DNA from: an uncultured Solobacterium sp.
GTDB lineage: Bacteria > Bacillota_I > Bacilli_A > Erysipelotrichales > Erysipelotrichaceae
Length of the DNA: 10,942 nt
Direction of reading: 5' to 3'
Assembly: GCA_938039295.1 (NCBI GenBank)
Contig: CALHUY010000095.1
Coordinates: forward strand, 1 to 10,942
Below are positions 7,090 to 10,942 of the stretch, piece after piece (the stretch's first letter is position 1; the number at the start of each line of letters is the position of its first letter). Below the pieces are notes generated by a model. The model was not told where the DNA came from and did not search any database. It saw only the letters and a list, made by a program, of their open reading frames with translations. The position numbers and the translations under genes were made by a program.

Positions 7090-7091
7090 AA
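7063..7091 (-). promoter_or_regulatory. Possible topA promoter between dprA and topA
   Basis: TTGAAA (7091-7086, 5/6 match to the -35 consensus) is followed at 17 bp by TATTCT (7068-7063, 4/6 match to -10). It would give topA a transcript of its own in addition to the operon. The -35 overlaps the dprA stop codon. AT-rich gaps produce such matches by chance, so support is modest. Confidence 0.3.
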
Positions 7092-7843
7092 TCATCTTTT
7101 TTCGGAATCATCTCTTTTATCTGTATCGTATCGTATAAAATCTGTGCTCCATCCGCAATTAATTTATTACAACCCATCCCTTGTTCACTGCGATATAAAT
7201 GAGGGAATACATAAATATCCTTATCTAATGCAATCGCTTCATTTACAGTACACATCGTACCCGAACGTATCTTGGCCGCAATCACAATTACACTTTCTCC
7301 AAGTGCTGCTAGAATGCGGTTGCGCCATGGGAAGTGATGCTTGCGTACACCCGTACCGGATGGATATTCACTTAATATTAAATCTGTTTTCTGTAACTGC
7401 TCATAGAGATGTTCATTTTCATATGGATAGTGAATATCTAGGCCACTACCGATAACCGCAATCGTATGACCACCTTGAATTGCTATGGTATGTACATATC
7501 CATCGACACCTTTGGCAAGTCCAGACACCAACACAAAGCGTTCTTTTAGCTGACCAACACTTTCTTCGACCAACCACTTTGCGTAACTGTTCATTTGGCG
7601 ACTGCCAATGATTGTTAACATCGGTTTACGCAATAGCGAAATATCTCCACAATAAAACAAAACCCATGGAGGAAATCGTAATTTTCGTAAACTATCCGGA
7701 TATTCACTGTCGTAGATTGTAATATACGAGTCTTTGATCGGAATGTCAATCACTTGTACATCATCTTGTAAAGCTTTCGCAATCTTATCCCAATCACCTT
7801 GGTACATTACTGATAGTGTAGCTAATTTTTTTCTTTTGTCCAT
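7088..7843 (-). CDS. dprA: DprA/Smf family DNA-processing protein, short form
   Basis: DprA binds incoming single-stranded DNA and loads RecA during natural transformation; it is also widespread in bacteria not known to be competent. The 251 residues cover the Rossmann-like DprA domain. Visible are YPDSLRKLRFPPWVLFYCGD (48-67), IIGSR (78-82), SGLAKGVDGYVHTIAIQGG (107-125), TIAVIGSGLDIHYP (127-140), SEYPSGT (158-164), FPWRNRILAALGESVIVIAA (171-190), SGT (194-196), and a GCNKLIADGA segment (224-233) near the end. The order matches the family, but the protein is shorter than most (about 280-370): the N-terminal SAM domain is reduced to ~35 residues and the C-terminal winged helix is absent. The usual VPG after the last strands reads FPH (213-215). 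The ATG at 7843 has an AGGAG site at normal distance, but that site is buried in a hairpin. It is preceded by rnhB and followed by topA, as in Bacillus apart from missing sucCD. Confidence 0.9.
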   Translation of the reverse strand: MDKRKKLATLSVMYQGDWDKIAKALQDDVQVIDIPIKDSYITIYDSEYPDSLRKLRFPPWVLFYCGDISLLRKPMLTIIGSRQMNSYAKWLVEESVGQLKERFVLVSGLAKGVDGYVHTIAIQGGHTIAVIGSGLDIHYPYENEHLYEQLQKTDLILSEYPSGTGVRKHHFPWRNRILAALGESVIVIAAKIRSGTMCTVNEAIALDKDIYVFPHLYRSEQGMGCNKLIADGAQILYDTIQIKEMIPKKDD

Positions 7844-7847
7844 ATAA

Positions 7848-7877
7848 AAACTCTCCTACCTATTTATAGAAGAGTTT
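7848..7877 (-). promoter_or_regulatory. Hairpin enclosing the dprA ribosome binding site
   Basis: On the minus-strand RNA, AAACUCUUCU (7877-7868) pairs with AGGAGAGUUU (7857-7848) in a 10-bp stem with one U-G wobble and a 10-nt loop. The distal arm contains the AGGAG Shine-Dalgarno of dprA, so the folded form should hide it. The wobble pairs only in the minus-strand RNA (it is C/A on the other strand), which fits an RNA function. Alternatively, the stem followed by UU-UAU could be a weak terminator after rnhB. Confidence 0.5.
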
Positions 7878-7889
7878 CTTGACTGTTCC

Positions 7890-8516
7890 CTAGAACAATT
7901 TTATCTTCATGTATTCTTCCCTAACTGGCCCAAAACTTTTGCGATGAATCTTGGTCACTCCAAAGGTTTGTAAGGCTTCCATATGTTGCTTGGTTGGGTA
8001 GCCTTTATGTTTGGCAAAGCCATACTCCGGAAATTCTTTATCGTATTCCACCATTGCACGGTCTCTTGTGACTTTCGCAAGAATGCTTGCGGCTGCGATA
8101 GAAATAGATTTTTGATCACCCTTTACAAGGGGAATGATTTCTTTTCCTTCAATCAGTAATGGCATCGCATCCGTTAATACAACTTCTGCATTAGAATGGA
8201 TAGCGATTTGTTCCATTGCGAGTTGATCTGCACGATAGATATTGTGCTTATCGATTTCTTCTGGTGTTACCTGAATAATTTCAAACCAGAGTGCATCCTC
8301 TTGAATCTGTTCAAATAACGCATCACGTTTCTTTTCACTGATGGATTTGGAATCGTAGATATCTGGATTTTCATATCCAATGGGAAAGATGACACCTGCG
8401 ACTGTTAATGGTCCTGCAAGTGGTCCTCGCCCTGCTTCATCAATACCGACAATCACTTTTTCAAGTGACCAATACTGATGTTCATATTCATTCGGACAGA
8501 CTTTCTGACTCTTCAT
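7890..8516 (-). CDS. rnhB: Ribonuclease HII
   Basis: RNase HII cleaves the RNA strand of RNA-DNA hybrids and nicks at single ribonucleotides in DNA, starting ribonucleotide excision repair and helping remove primers. The 208-residue length is typical. The metal-binding residues are in place: Asp26-Glu27 in VGIDEAGRGPLAGPL (23-37), Asp116 in VVLTDAM (112-118) and Asp134 in VKGDQKSISIAAASILAKV (131-149). The KGYPT motif (171-175) provides the Tyr that recognises the RNA-DNA junction in characterised enzymes. The ATG at 8516 has a GGAGAG site just upstream and lies 29 nt inside rbgA in another frame, so it is probably translationally coupled. The rbgA-rnhB pair is conserved in Firmicutes. Confidence 0.97.
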   Translation of the reverse strand: MKSQKVCPNEYEHQYWSLEKVIVGIDEAGRGPLAGPLTVAGVIFPIGYENPDIYDSKSISEKKRDALFEQIQEDALWFEIIQVTPEEIDKHNIYRADQLAMEQIAIHSNAEVVLTDAMPLLIEGKEIIPLVKGDQKSISIAAASILAKVTRDRAMVEYDKEFPEYGFAKHKGYPTKQHMEALQTFGVTKIHRKSFGPVREEYMKIKLF

Positions 8517-9357
8517 TTACTCTCTCCAATGTTAATCTACCTAGTTTCCCATGGCGTAGTTCAGTTAAAAATAACTCAGCAGCACGTTTTACATCTAGTT
8601 CGCTATCTGCCTTCAGTAAGTTTCTCTTTTTGGCAATTGCTTTTAACATGCCATTCGGATTAACTTCTCCACTTTCATAAATTTCTTCTAATAAATTTGG
8701 ATAGAGATCTTGAATATAGTGGATGGCATCCATAGCTACCATCTTACGATCTAAAATATCATCATTGATTGAGCCGAGTGCCGCAAGTAAGGAACCTGTC
8801 TTTTCGTCATCAAACTTAGGCCATAATACACCTGGTGTATCCAATAAATCTAAGTTTGGATCTGCGTGTAACCATGTTAATGAACGTGTTACACCTGGCT
8901 TATCTGCTGCCTTTAATGAGTTCTTACCGTTGATGCGATTAATCATCGTCGACTTACCAACATTTGGGATACCACAAGCCATTGCGCGAACTGCACGTGG
9001 CCGTATTCCTCTAGCAATCTGTTTCTGACGCTTTTCTTCCATTAATTTAATCGCTTCACGGATTATCTTTTTACCGCATTGTGAATCTTTCATTAAATCC
9101 AGCGCAAGACACGCATTCTCCCCTTGACTTAGATACTCTACCCACTTCTTGGTTTGAACTGGGTCTGCCATATCAATCTTTGATAGCACAATTAAGCGAG
9201 GTTTGCCCTGTGCCATCTGCTTTAACATCGGATTGACAGATGCCTCAGGAATTCTAGCATCGCGTAACTCTATCAACATATCAACTGACTTCAAACGCTC
9301 CATCATCTCACGACGGGCTTTCTCCATATGTCCTGGATACCACTGAATCTTTACCAT
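8488..9357 (-). CDS. rbgA: Ribosome biogenesis GTPase RbgA (YlqF)
   Basis: RbgA is a circularly permuted GTPase needed for late 50S subunit assembly, including incorporation of L16 and neighbouring proteins, and its GTPase is stimulated by the subunit. The 289 residues begin IQWYPGHMEKARRE (4-17), matching the family start. The permuted order of GTPase motifs is clear: G4 SKID (59-62), then G1 GIPNVGKST (129-137), the G2 Thr in PGVTRS (155-160), and G3 DTPG (173-176). The C-terminal ~90 residues form the helical RNA-binding domain. The G4 box reads SKID where the classical motif is NKxD. The gene overlaps lepB by 7 nt and rnhB by 29 nt. An internal GGAG lies 7 nt before the ATG. rplS and rbgA are normally adjacent in Bacillus; here lepB lies between them. 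Confidence 0.96.
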   Translation of the reverse strand: MVKIQWYPGHMEKARREMMERLKSVDMLIELRDARIPEASVNPMLKQMAQGKPRLIVLSKIDMADPVQTKKWVEYLSQGENACLALDLMKDSQCGKKIIREAIKLMEEKRQKQIARGIRPRAVRAMACGIPNVGKSTMINRINGKNSLKAADKPGVTRSLTWLHADPNLDLLDTPGVLWPKFDDEKTGSLLAALGSINDDILDRKMVAMDAIHYIQDLYPNLLEEIYESGEVNPNGMLKAIAKKRNLLKADSELDVKRAAELFLTELRHGKLGRLTLERVNEESESLSE

Positions 9358-10019
9358 GTGTATACTCCAAACCCTTTAAATGGATATACTACAAATACAC
9401 CCTTGGAAACAATATCAGATTTGTGAAATGCACCATAGTAGCGTGAGTCGGAGGAATGTGGACGATTATCTCCCATACAGAAGTATTCATCTTCTCCAAG
9501 TTTCTCTGTTTTAAAATCACCAGTAAATAATCCTGGATACGTACTTGTATAGGACTCATCTAAGAATGGTTCGTCTACTGGCTCACCATTAATATAGAGT
9601 TGATTATTGCGATATTCGACTGTCTCACCAGGCATACCAATCACACGTTTGATAAGATACTCTTTCTTTTCTGCTAGATAAACAATGACAATATCAAAAC
9701 GCTTTAACCCTGTTAAGCGATAACCAATTAAATCAGAGAATCCAAAATAACCATCTTCTAATGTGTTATACATGGAACTACCCTTTACCTGAATTGGTCT
9801 TACCACAAAGTTAACAATCACTAATACCACTGCAAGAGAAATAAATACTTCTTTAAAGAAAGCAAAGACTGCACTTTCTTCCTTCTTCTTTTTCTTCTTC
9901 GGTTGGTTTTGTTCATTTCTAATTTTTGCCATATCGATAACAGTTGTCTCATCTGTTAGTCGTTCCATAACTCTCGTTTCATCAAGCATTTCTTGATTTT
10001 TATTCATATTCGTATTCAT
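9351..10019 (-). CDS. lepB: Type I signal peptidase
   Basis: This membrane enzyme removes signal peptides from Sec and Tat substrates on the outer face of the cytoplasmic membrane. The 222 residues comprise a ~50-residue cytoplasmic N-terminus with a run of six lysines (41-46), one transmembrane helix at about 54-74, and the extracytoplasmic catalytic domain. The Ser/Lys dyad is Ser82 in VKGSSMYNTL (78-87) and Lys124 in YLIKRVIGMPGE (121-132). The box E motif GDNRPHSSDSR covers 183-193. A single N-terminal helix and this size are typical of Gram-positive SipS-type enzymes. The lysine run fits the positive-inside rule. The ATG at 10019 has an AGG at about 8 nt; in-frame ATGs at codons 5 and 11 are alternatives. 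It appears to be the first gene of the long operon, following the rplS terminator and an extended -10 promoter. Confidence 0.96.
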   Translation of the reverse strand: MNTNMNKNQEMLDETRVMERLTDETTVIDMAKIRNEQNQPKKKKKKEESAVFAFFKEVFISLAVVLVIVNFVVRPIQVKGSSMYNTLEDGYFGFSDLIGYRLTGLKRFDIVIVYLAEKKEYLIKRVIGMPGETVEYRNNQLYINGEPVDEPFLDESYTSTYPGLFTGDFKTEKLGEDEYFCMGDNRPHSSDSRYYGAFHKSDIVSKGVFVVYPFKGFGVYTW

Positions 10020-10040
10020 ATCATGTACCTACTATTGAGT

Positions 10041-10049
10041 ATTATATCA
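10041..10049 (-). promoter_or_regulatory. Extended -10 promoter of the lepB operon
   Basis: The minus strand reads TGATATAAT, a perfect TGn extension with a perfect TATAAT hexamer, 21 nt upstream of the lepB ATG. Transcription should begin near 10034, leaving a leader of only about 15 nt. No good -35 is present because the rplS terminator occupies that position; extended -10 promoters can work without one. Confidence 0.72.
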
Positions 10050-10076
10050 AAAAAAGAGAGAATAATTTCTCTCTTT
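10049..10076 (-). terminator. Intrinsic terminator of rplS
   Basis: AAAGAGAGAA pairs with TTCTCTCTTT (10 bp, loop ATTA), and the T tract totals seven in a row. It begins 5 nt after the rplS stop codon. This is the clearest terminator in the window. It directly abuts the lepB -10 element, sharing the last base of its T tract with the TGA extension. Confidence 0.92.
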
Positions 10077-10081
10077 GTAGA

Positions 10082-10435
10082 CTACTTACGACGATCTTCC
10101 TTGATACGAGCGTTCTTAGCAGATAATCCCTTGAGGTAGCCGAGCTTAGCTCTACGAACCTTACCATAACGAACTACTTCAATCTTTTCGATGATTGGTG
10201 AATGAACTGGGAATGTTCTCTGTACACCTACACCGTTGGAAATCTTACGAACTGTGAATGTTGCGCCAATACCACCATTAGAACGGTCAACTACAACACC
10301 TTCATAAGCCTGAATACGTGTCTTCAGACCTTCCTTAATACGTACGTTAACCTTAACTGTGTCACCTGACTTGAAATCAGGAACATCTGTACGTAGCTGA
10401 CTCTTTGTAATCTTTTCTACTAAATTCAACTTCAT
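10082..10435 (-). CDS. rplS: 50S ribosomal protein L19
   Basis: L19 sits at the interface of the 30S and 50S subunits, where it contributes to intersubunit bridges. The 117-residue length is standard. The L19 fold is evident from FKSGDTVKVNVRIKEGLKTR (21-40), the strand YEGVVVDRSNGG (44-55), the family signature FTVRKISNGVGVQRTFPVHS (60-79), and RYGKVRRAKLGYLKG near the C-terminus. The ATG at 10435 follows an AAGGAG site at about 8 nt. Unlike Bacillus, where rplS closes the rpsP-trmD operon, here it has its own promoter, leader and terminator, so it is predicted to be monocistronic. Confidence 0.98.
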   Translation of the reverse strand: MKLNLVEKITKSQLRTDVPDFKSGDTVKVNVRIKEGLKTRIQAYEGVVVDRSNGGIGATFTVRKISNGVGVQRTFPVHSPIIEKIEVVRYGKVRRAKLGYLKGLSAKNARIKEDRRK

Positions 10436-10463
10436 TTTCTTTTCTCCTTTTTACGATTAATCA

Positions 10464-10518
10464 GCTGCTCATGAACCCTAAATCATATCAGCGGAACAGT
10501 GACGCACTACATGTGCCG
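10464..10518 (-). promoter_or_regulatory. Candidate L19 ribosomal protein leader
   Basis: Between the predicted transcription start (near 10517) and the rplS ribosome binding site the RNA can form two stems. One is GCAC-GUGC around a 5-nt loop (10504-10516). The other is an interrupted stem, GCUG with CAGC plus an inner AUG-CAU (10464-10492). An L19 autoregulatory leader is known upstream of rplS in low-GC Gram-positives, and position and length (about 80 nt) fit. I could not compare it base by base with that family. Confidence 0.5.
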
Positions 10519-10522
10519 TTAA

Positions 10523-10551
10523 ATGATAACATAAGCCGTGATTCTTCGCAA
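10523..10551 (-). promoter_or_regulatory. Promoter of rplS (extended -10)
   Basis: TTGCGA (10551-10546) is followed by a 17-bp spacer ending TGT and by TATCAT (10528-10523). The -10 matches 5/6 and carries the TATGn extension; the -35 matches 4/6. The start site would be near 10517, placing the leader between it and rplS. It also explains how rplS is expressed after the unrelated membrane protein gene. Confidence 0.7.
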
Positions 10552-10555
10552 GATT

Positions 10556-10942
10556 TTATTTCTTTACAGAAGTTGTATGAAAATGACACCAAACGTTGTA
10601 TGCCACAAAGACAATGATTGCGGCCACAACAAAGATAAATAGTTCTACTAAAATGATACTTTCTACCTGGCTGCGCAATAGAACAGTTCCAGCATCCATA
10701 ATGAAATGGAAAAGTAACGCAAGGAAGAAGTACTTCTTATGCTTATACTTCACCGCAAACCATACAAGTACAGATAAGGAAACTTGTGCCATCATGGCAG
10801 AAATACGTTCGATACCACTTAATAAGAATACATAAGATGGTGTTGTAGATAACGTCTGCATTGCTAGATTCATCTTCGCAAGCGTTAAGGAATCTAATTG
10901 CGATAGCGTATCGTTAATTGTACCCTTATTCATCATGATTGC
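10556..10942 (-). CDS. Membrane protein resembling the YhfC intramembrane protease family, partial (N-terminus outside window)
   Basis: The frame is open to the right edge, so the 128 visible residues are the C-terminal part; YhfC proteins have around 250. Three hydrophobic segments are seen: one covering LLSGIERISAMMAQVSLSVLVW, one at YFFLALLFHFIMDAGTVLL, and a last one at ILVELFIFVVAAIIVFVAYN. The spacing of the GIER motif, the ...SLSVLVW helix and the LLFHFIMD motif resembles the YhfC family, in which Glu/Arg and His/Asp motifs inside helices are thought to form the active site. Substrate and role are unknown. Two adjacent ATG codons at 10936 and 10933 are in frame, but the family match implies they are internal. 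The stop is followed directly by the rplS promoter, with no obvious terminator between. Confidence 0.6.
   Translation of the reverse strand, partial: AIMMNKGTINDTLSQLDSLTLAKMNLAMQTLSTTPSYVFLLSGIERISAMMAQVSLSVLVWFAVKYKHKKYFFLALLFHFIMDAGTVLLRSQVESIILVELFIFVVAAIIVFVAYNVWCHFHTTSVKK

Noticed and set aside
7884..7897. Hairpin TGTTC-CCTA-GAACA at the rnhB stop, similar to the GTTC/GAAC hairpin before rpsB
   Set aside because: Only five pairs, and the shared bases are few; this is likely coincidence, with no U tract to make it a terminator.
1..10942. CRISPR array, insertion sequence, toxin-antitoxin or defence island
   Set aside because: No spaced repeats, transposase, terminal inverted repeats or defence-type domains are seen; nearly every base belongs to conserved housekeeping genes.

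Overview
The window is a stretch of conserved bacterial chromosome. Every gene I can support lies on the minus strand, so transcription runs from high to low coordinates. The protein families, the AT-rich base composition, the strong AGGAGG-type ribosome binding sites and the gene order all fit a low-GC Gram-positive (Firmicutes/Bacillota). The order rplS, rbgA, rnhB, dprA, topA, trmFO, xerC matches the Bacillus subtilis ylqF-codV region. A shortened DprA, no sucCD, and no hslVU-codY after xerC suggest a reduced lineage such as Erysipelotrichia. That placement is inference.

Reading in the direction of transcription: (1) 10942-10556 is the C-terminal part of a membrane protein resembling the YhfC intramembrane protease family. 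(2) rplS (ribosomal protein L19) has its own extended -10 promoter, a structured leader of about 80 nt and a clean intrinsic terminator. (3) A perfect extended -10 element sits directly after that terminator and probably starts a long operon: lepB, rbgA, rnhB, dprA, topA, trmFO, xerC and a nucleoside phosphorylase. Its genes overlap or are separated by at most 57 nt. An 11-bp hairpin terminates it near 1855-1881. (4) A 219-nt gap carries a candidate structured leader. (5) rpsB (ribosomal protein S2) and tsf (EF-Ts) follow, with tsf running off the left edge.

The operon combines protein secretion (LepB), late 50S assembly (RbgA), RNA primer and ribonucleotide removal (RnhB), DNA uptake and recombination (DprA), supercoiling (TopA), tRNA T-loop methylation (TrmFO), chromosome dimer resolution (XerC) and nucleoside salvage. 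These are growth-linked housekeeping functions.

I found no mobile element, CRISPR array, tRNA or rRNA, and no obviously new defence or metabolic system. The items most worth a second look are RNA-level: a multi-stem leader upstream of rpsB, three contiguous perfect hairpins at the 3' end of xerC, and a hairpin that buries the dprA ribosome binding site. Protein-level oddities are the low-complexity tails on S2 and TopA, the short DprA, and the SKID G4 motif in RbgA.
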